Below are positions 16,818 through 26,019 of a DNA stretch of 64,000 bases, in pieces. The notes under the pieces were generated by a model. That model made no database searches. It had not been told where the DNA came from and saw only the letters and a program-made list of their open reading frames with translations. Position numbers and translations under genes: made by a program. The first letter of the stretch is position 1. The number at the start of each line of letters is the position of its first letter. The stretch is from positions 35,090 through 99,089 of the forward strand of contig RXJR01000034.1 in assembly GCA_003963305.1 (NCBI GenBank), given 5' to 3'. This stretch comes from Candidatus Melainabacteria bacterium. Its GTDB lineage: Bacteria > Cyanobacteriota > Vampirovibrionia > Obscuribacterales > Obscuribacteraceae.

Positions 16818-17066
16818 ATGCATTATCCAGCCGTTTTCTGTCTTTATGAGGTTGAGCCTCGCTTTTATGCTTGTCTCGTCGCTGGCCAGTTGCAGCCGCG
16901 AGAATCACTAGACACCGAATGTATTATCGAAGCTGACGATGGCGCTCATGTCATCGAGCTGATAGAGAAATTCCCGGCTCTGGCATCATGGCACCTTGTA
17001 GCGCTGGAAGATGTTTATCCCAAGGCTGTTTTGCCTCAGTACGCTACCGTGAAGTCGACGACCTGA
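16818..17066 (+). CDS. Small unknown protein
   Basis: 82 residues with AGAGGTG before the ATG. The protein (MHYPAVFCLYEVEPRFYACL) has two beta-like stretches and an acidic middle (CIIEADDGAHVIELIEKFPA). It resembles a small single-domain alpha/beta protein. It converges on the 649-aa gene. No family recognised; I judge it real from the ribosome site and composition. Confidence 0.45.
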   Translation: MHYPAVFCLYEVEPRFYACLVAGQLQPRESLDTECIIEADDGAHVIELIEKFPALASWHLVALEDVYPKAVLPQYATVKSTT

Positions 17067-17136
17067 TATTCGACTTGATTGATATCCTCATAGCGCGTCC
17101 AAGCGAAAGTACTCGTTTGAGCCGGCAGTTTACCGG

Positions 17137-19086
17137 TCACCTTTCGGAGGACACTGCTCCTGTTTCAGGACTTACGGTATAGATGTTCGCATAGATTTTT
17201 GATTTGATGTCAGGTCCGAACTTGTATTCGGATGTGTTCTCCTGCCCGGTGTAAGCCATCAATGGCCCAGCAGCTTGCGGACTCAATTTTTGATAAGAAA
17301 CTGAGCCGTCAACGTCAGGAACATTCATCCCCAGAAATTTGTATGAATCGATTGGCTTAATGACTGATGATTGCAAGAATTTTGCGGGAAAGCCATTCTG
17401 ATCTGTGAAGACAAGCTTGTCGGTAAAAATCACAACCGGAGCAACATCTTTTGAGTCTGACTGGTCGATAACATTTCCACTCGAATGGAGGTTGCTAAAA
17501 GTTTCAGCCGTGTTTTCGTAGGAGAAATCTCCAACAGTCAAGAAAGTTTTTGACTTTGCTGCGTCCTCCATCTCTGTCGTGATTGACTTGCCGTCAATCG
17601 GAAATGGCGTGACGTAGTTGACTGACATTACAGCGGCTTTTCCTTTTGACCCTTCAAAGATGCGTAGGTCCGTTATATTAATCACCAGACCGCTCCCAAC
17701 AAGATCTGTGTATGTGTAAGTCGGATCTCCAGTGAAGCAAATGGTTTCATCAGTTGTACTGTGTGCACCCACGACTGTGGTTGAATGACACCCGGCATCA
17801 GAATAGGCAACCGAACTAGTAGCAAGAAGTGAAATAATCGGTGATGTTGTTACTGCTGCATTTTCGTAGATAAGCGCTCCGACTTGATTTGCATTGTTGT
17901 ATGACGATGCGTCGACAAGCGGGACCTCAAATGTAGTTACTTCTTCACCTTCAGTATCAGTCGCTGGGTAAACAATCAAACCACTAGCAGTGCCGAAGGA
18001 CGAACTTTGAATTATCTTCTGATACTCGCGTCTCCCACCGAGAACTACGTCCGGCTCACCGGAGTAAGGCAACGGACAGCCAGTTGAAGCAACATACCGA
18101 TCGAATACGAAAGCAGCTCCTGTAGAAGCCGACGAATTGAACCCAAAACACAGATCGAGTTTATCGCCAAAGAGTTGAACTTGCGGAACGAGGATATCTC
18201 CGCCGCCCACAGGTGACGCGCTAGCTTGAGGTTGATCAGATCCGGGAATCAACGTGTACAGAAAAGCTGACGATGCAGAACAAGATATGCTGTGAACAAC
18301 TCCCGAGAAGTCAAAGGTTCGTCCGTAGGTCGATGTTGTACCGGGTTGGGTCGACGGCAACGACGCGAATGCACTGCCTATCGTGTTGAAAATTTCCTTC
18401 GAAGAGAACCCAAACTTGTAGCCGCCGTTAATGGCATCAGGCACGATTTTGAAATTCTTGTAGAGAACCGCTACTGTACCTACCGCTTGGTTTGATCTGA
18501 CATTCCAGAATGGATCGTAGTCAAATGCATTAATTGACAGATGTAATACCAGATTTTTTTTGTTGTTTGCGAAGCAGGCACCCAGAACAGCGCTGTTTTG
18601 CCAATTCCTCGAATGCGAGTTGGCCAGTGTGATCAGGTCTTCAACTTCAGCCTTCAGGCTACAAATCTTCGACTTAGTAGCATCGTAAAGATACAGCACA
18701 TGAACTCTGAAATTCTCGGCATCAGTTTGCTCCGATGGCTTGTTCAAGAGCAGAAAAATACTTTTCCCGATCTCTTCGTCTTTTGCTCGATAAGCTTCTT
18801 CTATCTGAACTGCGTTTGATGTACCGAGCGCGGCTACGGCGTCTAAAGGTTGAGGATTGCCGCTGATTATGTTTTGGAAGACCTGTCCACTTGGGGCGAC
18901 AACAGCCGGACGGGACGAATCAAGCGCAGGGTTTTGAGCGAATAAGCTAGGATTTTCCGCTATTGTGTAGCTCTGTCCGAGAAATGTTCTATTTTCTGTA
19001 GCGCGCTGTTGCTCAACTTTGCTCAAGTACTTTTGGAACTTGAGCCGCAAGAATTGCTGTACTTGGTTATTGAAATAAAGAGACAT
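17137..19086 (-). CDS. Large unrecognised 649-aa protein, possibly structural
   Basis: 649 residues, AGGA ten bases before the ATG. Residues 1-130 look helical and charged (MSLYFNNQVQQFLRLKFQKY, IEEAYRAKDEEIGKSIFLLL). The remainder is Ser/Thr/Gly/Asn/Val-rich and predicted beta (VVLGGRREYQKIIQSSSFGT, VALYKN-like repeats), as in virion or surface proteins. There is no signal peptide. A coiled N-terminus with a beta-rich body would suit a phage-like or surface-layer structural protein, but I see no diagnostic motif. It lies in the mobile element between small unknown genes. Function is open. Confidence 0.55.
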   Translation of the reverse strand: MSLYFNNQVQQFLRLKFQKYLSKVEQQRATENRTFLGQSYTIAENPSLFAQNPALDSSRPAVVAPSGQVFQNIISGNPQPLDAVAALGTSNAVQIEEAYRAKDEEIGKSIFLLLNKPSEQTDAENFRVHVLYLYDATKSKICSLKAEVEDLITLANSHSRNWQNSAVLGACFANNKKNLVLHLSINAFDYDPFWNVRSNQAVGTVAVLYKNFKIVPDAINGGYKFGFSSKEIFNTIGSAFASLPSTQPGTTSTYGRTFDFSGVVHSISCSASSAFLYTLIPGSDQPQASASPVGGGDILVPQVQLFGDKLDLCFGFNSSASTGAAFVFDRYVASTGCPLPYSGEPDVVLGGRREYQKIIQSSSFGTASGLIVYPATDTEGEEVTTFEVPLVDASSYNNANQVGALIYENAAVTTSPIISLLATSSVAYSDAGCHSTTVVGAHSTTDETICFTGDPTYTYTDLVGSGLVINITDLRIFEGSKGKAAVMSVNYVTPFPIDGKSITTEMEDAAKSKTFLTVGDFSYENTAETFSNLHSSGNVIDQSDSKDVAPVVIFTDKLVFTDQNGFPAKFLQSSVIKPIDSYKFLGMNVPDVDGSVSYQKLSPQAAGPLMAYTGQENTSEYKFGPDIKSKIYANIYTVSPETGAVSSER

Positions 19087-19109
19087 CAGGGTGGCTTCCT
19101 AGCACAAAA

Positions 19110-19661
19110 TCAGTGTGCAGGGAGTATGGAGATAGTCTTACTGAACGCTATTCCAAAAAACTGCCTTGCACGCTCTTCCGCTTCGTCAAGCTGAGATTCA
19201 GATAGCAGAGTTTTGAGTCGCTCGAATATATCGGCATCATCTAGCAAATTTGTCCGGCCTAAGCTCACGACGACTTGATACCACATCCAGGCGGATGAAG
19301 CGTGAGCCGAAAACCTACCGCTTTCACTGGCAATCAAACATGCCTGCGCCATGATGCAAATAAAAACCGCAGCGTCTTCAGGATGTGATTTATAGAGTTG
19401 GCGAAGAACTGATTCACCATCCGCGGCCTTCGCGGCTTCTTTGAAGTAAACGGCGGCCACCATATGCTCGATTGGCACATTCAATTCGCCGCGCTCATAA
19501 ATACGCGCAAGCCTCAAACTAGCCAACAAGTTGCGCTCCTCGCGTGCCATCTGGAACTGGAAGAGGGCTTGGGCAGTTTGTCCCTCACGCTCTAGCTTAA
19601 GTGCTTTCAGGTAGTGTTCTTCGCCGTTCGGAATCTTTACGCTCGTCATTAGCCCATCCAT
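19110..19661 (-). CDS. Sel1/TPR-like repeat protein
   Basis: 183 residues. ATG chosen with GGAGACC upstream; a TTG lies one codon earlier. The repeats are visible: EEHYLKALKLEREGQTAQAL, ASLRLARIYERGELNVPIEH and AAVYFKEAAKAADG, the 'ALxxLGxxYxxGxGVxxD' pattern of Sel1-like repeats. Such domains mediate protein interactions. It lies 23 bases upstream of the 649-aa gene on the same strand, so the two are probably co-transcribed and could work together, for example as an assembly factor. That link is inferred. Confidence 0.6.
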   Translation of the reverse strand: MDGLMTSVKIPNGEEHYLKALKLEREGQTAQALFQFQMAREERNLLASLRLARIYERGELNVPIEHMVAAVYFKEAAKAADGESVLRQLYKSHPEDAAVFICIMAQACLIASESGRFSAHASSAWMWYQVVVSLGRTNLLDDADIFERLKTLLSESQLDEAEERARQFFGIAFSKTISILPAH

Positions 19662-19755
19662 CAAAGGTCTCCACGGTTCGAAGAATAGGAACTATTGACC
19701 GGATTTGCTGAAACGGAGATCATGTATGGTCAAAGACATCAGAAAGGATTTGTGA

Positions 19756-19962
19756 ATGAGTCACAAGAAGTTCGCAGGCTCACCGGTAAAAGTCGGCTTT
19801 ACTATCGTCAAACACGACGGCTGCCTCTGGCATCTCATCAATATCGACGAGAGCAAAAAATACCATTGGCTGGAAGTCGTCGAAAACAAAGATGGCACTT
19901 ACTGCTGCACACATCCGAATCGAACGATGATCAGTGACTCGCCGCTGAAAGACGTGTCTTAG
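19756..19962 (+). CDS. Small unknown protein, possibly SH3-like barrel
   Basis: 68 residues with AAGGA eight bases before the ATG. The sequence alternates polar and hydrophobic residues in a beta-like way (SPVKVGFTIVKHDGCLWHLI, YHWLEVVENKDGTYCC), compatible with a small SH3-like barrel. It converges on the caspase gene with six bases between stops. No family is recognised. Confidence 0.45.
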   Translation: MSHKKFAGSPVKVGFTIVKHDGCLWHLINIDESKKYHWLEVVENKDGTYCCTHPNRTMISDSPLKDVS

Positions 19963-19968
19963 AGACTT

Positions 19969-21930
19969 CTAGGGACGCTGAGGCGCTACAGCAAATACAA
20001 ATTCACCAGCGTCATCACCACCAAATGAACCGAAGCAGGGATGAGGACTTAAATCTGATACGTCTCGTAAAAGGTGCTCGAATGTCAAATACTGTTCACT
20101 TGGTCCTTCGTTTCGTAATGCTTCGAGAATGCGGGTAGCAAATGGTGAATGATTTGAATTAAGTGAATCCGCATCTGAAACGTTCTGGTCGGCACTTGCT
20201 GCTAACAATTTACGAGTCTTGCGAAAACCACAGTCGGCTAAAAATTGTTCCAGAGGCTGTTTAGTTCTAGTTCTCGGTCCTCGCGATTTTTCGCCCCTGC
20301 AATGTTTGGCTATCGAATCAAGAAATGTGCCACCTTTGCATACGTCTAGACAAACAAGCACATGCTGGCAATCGATATGATCAAGTGATTGTTGGAGCCA
20401 CGGGAAATCAACACAAGAGAATGTGTTATCGGCTCTTGAGTTGGAAGCGATTAAATATCCAATGCCATGCTTAACGTCCACCATCCCATGTCCGGCAAAG
20501 TAAACTAATAATTGATCTGCTGGCTTATAAGTAATTGCAGCGTAATCGTCTAAGACCTGTCCAATCTGCTGCTGTGTAGGATTTGAAACGACTTTTACTC
20601 GCCAACCGTACAAATGCTGAAGTTCATTGCTGATAGATTGTGCGTCACGGACGGGATTGTCTAATCGTCCAAAACTTGGATCCTGATAGGTATCCGAGGC
20701 AAAGAAAAGAGCGTAGTTGGTTCCAATCATAGGACTTGCAGTCGCCGGCTTGACAAAGGTTTCATCCCTTTTGAGATCTCTCGTGGGAACAACCGACGTG
20801 CTCGGCGCAGTTTGGCTACGATTAGCTGTTGAACCAACTGAAGTAGCTGGGGCCGTTTTACTCGTAGGAAGCGACGCTAGTAAACGCTCTGCCTCGGGAT
20901 TGCGGTGACCAGCAGAAAAACTAATAGCCTGTTGATATTGTTGAGCCGCCAGACCGAAATCACCACGCATCTGAAGAGCCTGACCCAGACCAATGTGGTT
21001 CTCTGGCAATAGCGGTTTTTCTTTTAGTGCTTGCTCCCAACCCGATACAAGAGCATCGCGTACATCTGGATCATCTGCTTTAAATGCAACTGCTTTCTCA
21101 TACGCTGCTATCGCACTACCTGAATCACCATTCATTTGAAGCGCTTGTCCCAATTTCAGTTCAATTTCAGCGCTGTCAGTTGCGCGTGCAGCGGCTCTAT
21201 ATTCTGCGATTGCCTTATCTGTTTGGAATCTCACGCGGTACACATCACCGAGCTTAATGTGGATTTTTGGATCATCTTTTAGTACCAGCGCGGCGCCGTA
21301 TTCAACAATCGCGCCAATAAAATCTCCGCCAAGTCGAGCTTGATCACCAAGCATAACTCGATCCGCAAAGGATTCAGGGTCTTTTCCCATAATACGGATA
21401 ATGCCTTCGACATTACCTTGCGTAGTCATGTTACTGGGGCTCAAGTAGAACGACTTGTGAAATTGTTTCAGAGCTTCGGGGGGATTGTTTCTGAGCCGTA
21501 ACCCGTAATTATTTAGCGCGATGGCTAAGTTGTCGCGAGCGAGCTTATAGTTCGGGTCCAGCTTCAAAGCAGCTTCGAATTTTTGAATTGCCAACGGAAA
21601 ATCAGCTGAGTTGATAGCTTTAACGCCATCATTGTTTAACGAAATTATCTCTCGGTTTCTAAAATACTTCTTGGCTCGCGCGTTACCAGGATTCAATCTC
21701 AGTGCGGCTTCGTACTTCTGCTTCTCTGTCGTGTCGTCGCCATTTTTGCCAGCGGCTTCAGCTTCGTCGCAGAGCTTCTCATCCGTCGAAAGCGAAGAAT
21801 CGGCAACTAGCAGCAGTTTCGGTGGAGAGACTTTCACAGTGTCGGCTTTAGAAGCCAGACTGACTGACAAGGAAATACCGAGTTGTACGGCAATTAGGAG
21901 TGCAGCCCTAGTTCCTGTAACTTTGCTCAC
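19969..21930 (-). CDS. Secreted TPR protein with a C-terminal caspase-like (peptidase C14) domain
   Basis: 653 residues from a GTG with AGGA eight bases upstream; the frame is open to a TTG five codons earlier. The N-terminus (LLIAVQLGISLSVSLASKAD) is signal-peptide-like. TPR repeats occupy about residues 45-340, many in the form 'AxxxxxxALxLxPxxxxA'. After a Pro/Thr/Ser linker, residues about 400-640 are caspase-like: YFAGHG gives the catalytic His near 481 and DVCKGG the catalytic Cys near 531, in place of the usual DSCHSG. This spacing fits metacaspase-type C14 peptidases, which cleave after basic or acidic residues. The Cys is kept, so activity is plausible. TPR-caspase fusions are common in Obscuribacterales-like genomes and cyanobacteria; a role in signalling or cell death is inferred. 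Confidence 0.8.
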   Translation of the reverse strand: MSKVTGTRAALLIAVQLGISLSVSLASKADTVKVSPPKLLLVADSSLSTDEKLCDEAEAAGKNGDDTTEKQKYEAALRLNPGNARAKKYFRNREIISLNNDGVKAINSADFPLAIQKFEAALKLDPNYKLARDNLAIALNNYGLRLRNNPPEALKQFHKSFYLSPSNMTTQGNVEGIIRIMGKDPESFADRVMLGDQARLGGDFIGAIVEYGAALVLKDDPKIHIKLGDVYRVRFQTDKAIAEYRAAARATDSAEIELKLGQALQMNGDSGSAIAAYEKAVAFKADDPDVRDALVSGWEQALKEKPLLPENHIGLGQALQMRGDFGLAAQQYQQAISFSAGHRNPEAERLLASLPTSKTAPATSVGSTANRSQTAPSTSVVPTRDLKRDETFVKPATASPMIGTNYALFFASDTYQDPSFGRLDNPVRDAQSISNELQHLYGWRVKVVSNPTQQQIGQVLDDYAAITYKPADQLLVYFAGHGMVDVKHGIGYLIASNSRADNTFSCVDFPWLQQSLDHIDCQHVLVCLDVCKGGTFLDSIAKHCRGEKSRGPRTRTKQPLEQFLADCGFRKTRKLLAASADQNVSDADSLNSNHSPFATRILEALRNEGPSEQYLTFEHLLRDVSDLSPHPCFGSFGGDDAGEFVFAVAPQRP

Positions 21931-22055
21931 AGGCTCGTTCCTCAAAGCTCAGCCTTTCGTATTGTACCCGTGAGTGGTGAGCTAGCACATGAAATGAAGA
22001 ATCGACACGCCAATAAGCCACCTACTGCTCCTCTTTGAGTTTTCACCGAAAGGAT

Positions 22056-22922
22056 TCACTGAGCAGGAAATATTCTCTCCTTCTGGTTGCCGATGAACTT
22101 GGTGCTCACGCCATTCGGATGTGTAAATATGCGGACGGTATCATCAGCGTTTGAAGACAAACGCAAACCTGATTGCCGCTCAACTTCCCAAGCTCCGTTA
22201 GTTTCGAATGTATATAATCTGCCTGTCGGCAATTCAATCATTCGTGTGCCCGTTGGAAGAGTCATCGTCAGCATACCGCCTGGCTTTCTCTCTGTGAAGA
22301 TGTATTCGCCGTTACCGGTCGGGATATGACGCTGAATCAAGCCATTGTCGAATTCTTTGACTACCGTGCCATCTGCTTTTGTTGTCACCATGCTGTCACC
22401 GATTCTGGTTTGAAAAGTGCCTTCGCCGAGATCCGTCATGACCATGTTTTTGCTGGCCAGAGTTTTTTCAGCTATCTGAGCAAGTTTGCCTTCAGCCATG
22501 CGTGTTCCTAAAGTGAAGCCGGGCCCTAATGTGGTGGAGCATAAAAGGAGTTCGAAGGCAGGTTTGCCCAGTTCGTGAGCGAAGATTCGTTTCGCGTTCA
22601 GTTCTTGAGTTGGATCGTTCCAGGCTGCCTTGCAAGCATCGAAAAGCCGAGCATTCCGAACCCAAGCTTCCTTCCGCGGTGCGTCGTCTTCGAGCAACAT
22701 CGATCCAACTGTTATAGCGAGCGCGGGCAGAACAACTTCAGGAGCAGCCGTACACACTGCGGCTGTTGCTGTAGTCATCAGCATGTCTTTGGCCACAGTC
22801 CCGGCAAGACTGGCTGGATCTTGGGCACGTCGCCAGATTTCATTAAATACACCTTCTCCTGTGCCATTACATACGATGCTAACTTCACGTCCTACTTTAT
22901 CTACGAATGTGTCCTGACTCAC
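22056..22922 (-). CDS. Polymorphic-toxin-like protein with GxGEG N-terminus and beta-repeat C-terminus
   Basis: 288 residues. I chose the GTG that gives VSQDTFVDKVGREV because GAGGT lies eight bases upstream; the longer frame would start with a TTG without a site. Residues 18-45 read NGTGEGVFNEIWRRAQDP, then a hydrophobic stretch (AAVCTAAPEVVLPALAITVG). The C-terminal 130 residues are strand-turn repeats built on Asp/Gly/Thr turns (TTKADGTVVKEFDNGLIQRH), like RHS/MORN-type surfaces. The GxGEG start is shared with the deaminase toxin and the broken gene at 27.3-27.7 kb. No catalytic end domain is visible, so it may be a carrier, an orphan or a truncated toxin. Confidence 0.5.
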   Translation of the reverse strand: MSQDTFVDKVGREVSIVCNGTGEGVFNEIWRRAQDPASLAGTVAKDMLMTTATAAVCTAAPEVVLPALAITVGSMLLEDDAPRKEAWVRNARLFDACKAAWNDPTQELNAKRIFAHELGKPAFELLLCSTTLGPGFTLGTRMAEGKLAQIAEKTLASKNMVMTDLGEGTFQTRIGDSMVTTKADGTVVKEFDNGLIQRHIPTGNGEYIFTERKPGGMLTMTLPTGTRMIELPTGRLYTFETNGAWEVERQSGLRLSSNADDTVRIFTHPNGVSTKFIGNQKERIFPAQ

Positions 22923-23075
22923 TTGGTTTACCTCGTGTTTGTCTGTACGCGGCAATGGCGCTCGACAGACATCAATTCCTGTGCAATGCAGAGACTCTAC
23001 AGGCTAGATTTGGCAAAATCCGGGCATCAGACCACTGCCTTTTGAGCTAAGCAATCACGCCAATCCGTGTCATGA

Positions 23076-23981
23076 TCATTGCCGCCAACGCCAATCGTAA
23101 AGCATGGCCTCAAGGGCTCGCTCCACGTCTTCAGGTTGTTTTTCTCGAAGTAGTTTTTCAAAGGACTCATTGACTTTAGTTTGCTGCTTTGCAGAAAGAG
23201 GTAATGAGAACGCTTCTTCAGCTCTTTTAATAGTCCATGGTCCCCAAACAGGATCTTGAACGTGTTGACCCACTTTGAAGCAGCCTTTTTCAAAAACGTG
23301 ACTGCCCTTCGGCCAACCAGTTGCAATTGGAGGACTAATAGGTGACCAGATACAAATACCAGCCAAGAGAGAATAAACATAGACTTTGTGTCCGCTGTAC
23401 ACCAACGTTCCATCAACAGATCGGAGTAAATAACTGTGATATCTAGATGGAAGTTTTAAATCATTTGGTTTGTCAGTCAGACTAGTGAAAAAGAACAATT
23501 GGTGATGATACGGTCTAATTCGGTTTGAGATTCCCAGCAGGTATAAACGCCACTCCTCAAATGCATTGGCTACCGGCACATAAGCTGTAGGTTCTCGCTC
23601 CTCTAAGCCATCGATTGTGGCAGCTAGAACCCTCCAAGAAATAGAAATCACAAAATTGGCAAACCAATTGCTGTAGTCAAATTTGAGAAAGCTACTTTTA
23701 TCTTCTTGGAATGGTCTAAATACTCGTTCAGCAAATTTCGATTCCCAGCCACTGAAAAGTGATTCGCAGTCACTGCAAAGCATCGGCAATCTCGTCGTGT
23801 CTTCCTCACGGCGGTTTGGAGTAGTAGCTGCTCGAAAGTATGCTGTTCCAGTGTCTTTTAGCCACCGTCCGACAAACTTTGGAAACAGATGGCTGTTCTT
23901 AATCGGAGGTTTCTTCTGACAGAGCATACAAATCGAGCCCAATTTGGGAATTTCAATTTGCGTATTTCGCTCAGTTCGCAT
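23076..23981 (-). CDS. CxxC/HNH-like protein of unknown role
   Basis: 301 residues from the ATG at 23981; a GTG lies two codons upstream. Near residue 18 it has CMLCQK, then KNSHLFPKFVGRWLKDTG, then LCSDCE around residue 73. A CxxC, a His-centred 'SHxxPK' and a second CxxC resemble the zinc-bound beta-beta-alpha core of HNH nucleases (compare 'C.YC...HI.PK...C..C'). The remainder is helical and aromatic-rich. I cannot confirm the metal-binding His set, so nuclease activity is a guess. It lies between the toxin-like gene and the deaminase/immunity pair and is likely cargo. Confidence 0.5.
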   Translation of the reverse strand: MRTERNTQIEIPKLGSICMLCQKKPPIKNSHLFPKFVGRWLKDTGTAYFRAATTPNRREEDTTRLPMLCSDCESLFSGWESKFAERVFRPFQEDKSSFLKFDYSNWFANFVISISWRVLAATIDGLEEREPTAYVPVANAFEEWRLYLLGISNRIRPYHHQLFFFTSLTDKPNDLKLPSRYHSYLLRSVDGTLVYSGHKVYVYSLLAGICIWSPISPPIATGWPKGSHVFEKGCFKVGQHVQDPVWGPWTIKRAEEAFSLPLSAKQQTKVNESFEKLLREKQPEDVERALEAMLYDWRWRQ

Positions 23982-24045
23982 AATCACCGAAGTTCCAACC
24001 AGCCAAAAACGGATTCAAATGACAGCGAACCCTTTTTGTGAACAA

Positions 24046-24435
24046 CTATGCATCAACCCAGTTTACTGATGGACTATTTTTGCCAGTGGTCAGAAAATGA
24101 CTTGCAATCGTTTCAAACAGATCGAATGGAAGACAGGCTTTACCGTCAATCTCAGTTGCCTCGCCGCTCACAATAAAGTCATGCGTTTCTTCTACGGTAG
24201 GTTTCTCTGCCTGCGCGACTAAATATGGCGGCTCGCCGTCCGTGCTGCTGTACTGAGCGAACGCGAGTGAACCATCGATCCCGAATGTCAATTTAAAGCC
24301 GTTTTCACCAACTAGTTCACCGGAAGCTGGCTCGGCTTTTTGAAGTTGATGGAGAAATGCAATCAACTCGCTGCTCGTTTGGAAATGACGTTCAGAATGT
24401 GGCGAACGAGAGAAATCAACAAATTGAACTTTCAT
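24046..24435 (-). CDS. Imm1-like immunity protein for the deaminase toxin
   Basis: 129 residues whose ATG overlaps the TGA of the deaminase gene (ATGA), so translation is coupled. The sequence (MKVQFVDFSRSPHSERHFQT, LTFGIDGSLAFAQYSSTDGE, PPYLVAQ) and length fit the Imm1 family, which has a conserved 'L..G....L.Y......G' core and is the usual partner of DYW and SCP1.201-like deaminase toxins. It should bind the toxin domain in the cytoplasm and block it. The pairing is inferred from order, overlap and family knowledge. Confidence 0.65.
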   Translation of the reverse strand: MKVQFVDFSRSPHSERHFQTSSELIAFLHQLQKAEPASGELVGENGFKLTFGIDGSLAFAQYSSTDGEPPYLVAQAEKPTVEETHDFIVSGEATEIDGKACLPFDLFETIASHFLTTGKNSPSVNWVDA

Positions 24436-25622
24436 CGTGGCTCTCCAACAAAATTTCTAACAGCGCCGCTTGGCATGTGGACTTCTAGCTTACTTCCGGG
24501 AGGAAGCATTCTAGGTATTAGTTTTTCACATGAACTGCAAATCTCGTTGTTATTTATGTAAATCTTCGCTTCCTTAATGCCGTGCTGAATCATGTGCGCA
24601 ATCGCATGCCCCTCTGCATGTGTTTTCGTAATCAAATCGAACCCCCGGCTTTGCGCAGGCATTGATTGAGCCGGCCCTTTTCTGCCACTCAGAACATCTA
24701 GCTCTTGCCCATCAGCTACGAGTATGCCAGCGGTTTTATCGCTGTCACGCATTCGTTGCGGAAGTCTCTCGAAATACGAACGGTCAACGGAATTGCAGCT
24801 TTCCGAGATTTTATCAGCGGGTCGGCTTAAGCCGTCTTGGTCACCAGCTTTCGACAAGCGAATATAGTCTGAGGACTGCACTTTCTTTCCACTGGCAATA
24901 CAATGTTCTAGCTGAGTACCAAAAGCTTGCTTGGTTTCTTCCATCTTTGAAAACAATGCATCAAATTTGGCAGCTATCTCCTCCAATCTGCAAGAACCTG
25001 AGGCTAGAGCCGCCGCTTTACCAAGTGCGGCTGCTACTGCAATTTGAGTTCCCTGATCGAATATGTCTTTTACTTGTTCTGCCGGTGTTTGACCAGTGAA
25101 CTTATCGATTGCTTTTACGATGCTTTGAGCCGGGTCTGTGACAAGGCGAGCATAAGCCGCGCTGTCATTGTTCGATTGGGCGCCTATGTCATTCAGGTCA
25201 TGCTGCACGCCCTCATAACCCTGTTTAACCGACTGCGTAAGCGGCTCATACTTCGTCTGCAATTCGCGAAGCTTATGGGCGAGCCTATCGCTGTTTCCTT
25301 CAGCCAAAGACGGATATGTAATCGCCTCGTAGCCGATTTGAAGATCTGCGACTACTACCGATGCGACATCAGCGGCTACTCCGACTCCAACTTCACCAAT
25401 TGCGGATAACTTTTTGAGCCCTTCGCCAATTCCAGCAATAGCGCATTGAGGCAGCCCGTCATATTGAGTCGACAGCGATTGGTTGAATGTGTCATTGCAG
25501 ACGGCTCCGAGCCTGAAATAATTGGAGCCAGGCGCCCAAGCGCTTTGCGCCGCTTGAGACATACCGCTTTCCGCCTGTGCTGGTGGTGCTGGCTGGCTCT
25601 TTTCAGTAACTTCTGCTGGCAT
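24432..25622 (-). CDS. DddA-like (SCP1.201-like) cytidine-deaminase toxin
   Basis: 396 residues from the ATG at 25622 (AGGGA 12 bases upstream; a TTG lies four codons earlier). Residues about 40-75 contain AIAGIGEGLKKLSAIGEVGV and a hydrophobic stretch, the likely export/carrier part. The C-terminal 120 residues hold the deaminase: LPQRMRDSDKTAGILVADGQ, then EGHAIAHMI with the catalytic HAE (His335, Glu337), and CSSC (Cys362, Cys365) as the zinc ligands, followed by LPPGSKLEVHMPSGA. This order is that of SCP1.201-like toxins, whose founder DddA deaminates cytosine in double-stranded DNA. All catalytic residues are present. No secretion signal is clear, so the delivery route is unknown. Confidence 0.85.
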   Translation of the reverse strand: MPAEVTEKSQPAPPAQAESGMSQAAQSAWAPGSNYFRLGAVCNDTFNQSLSTQYDGLPQCAIAGIGEGLKKLSAIGEVGVGVAADVASVVVADLQIGYEAITYPSLAEGNSDRLAHKLRELQTKYEPLTQSVKQGYEGVQHDLNDIGAQSNNDSAAYARLVTDPAQSIVKAIDKFTGQTPAEQVKDIFDQGTQIAVAAALGKAAALASGSCRLEEIAAKFDALFSKMEETKQAFGTQLEHCIASGKKVQSSDYIRLSKAGDQDGLSRPADKISESCNSVDRSYFERLPQRMRDSDKTAGILVADGQELDVLSGRKGPAQSMPAQSRGFDLITKTHAEGHAIAHMIQHGIKEAKIYINNNEICSSCEKLIPRMLPPGSKLEVHMPSGAVRNFVGEPR

Positions 25623-26019
25623 GTCTGAATCCAATCCCTGGAGCTTGAATCAGACATTACGCATTTGATTTGGCATGCTGTTGGCAGAACTCGACGAGCC
25701 GAAGGAGTTAATCTAGGACCGATTAAGGTTGAACCTGTCTTCCACTACCATTTATCGTTAGGCGCTATTTCAATCATCAGCGCTGAGCTAAGTGCGACGG
25801 GGACTGGGAACTCTGGGAACTTATAGACACTATGAATGTCCCGTCATTACAATTGAGCGTCCGATATTGAATCTAATCTGTGTAAATTAACCATTCTTGT
25901 GGCTAATTTTGGCTGATTCTTATCCACCAAGGCTAGAATTCCTATCATAAATCTCATAAAATGCAAGGGTAGCCGCGATATTTTAATTCTCTGTTCCAAT
26001 CTGTTTAGGCCGACTTGCC
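25623..26019. other. 397-base divergent intergenic region
   Basis: Lies between the deaminase gene (minus) and the Panacea gene (plus). It is AT-rich near its right end, with TATCAT at 25944 and CATAAAAT nearby as possible -10 elements. No repeat, hairpin or reading frame of note was seen. Confidence 0.4.
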
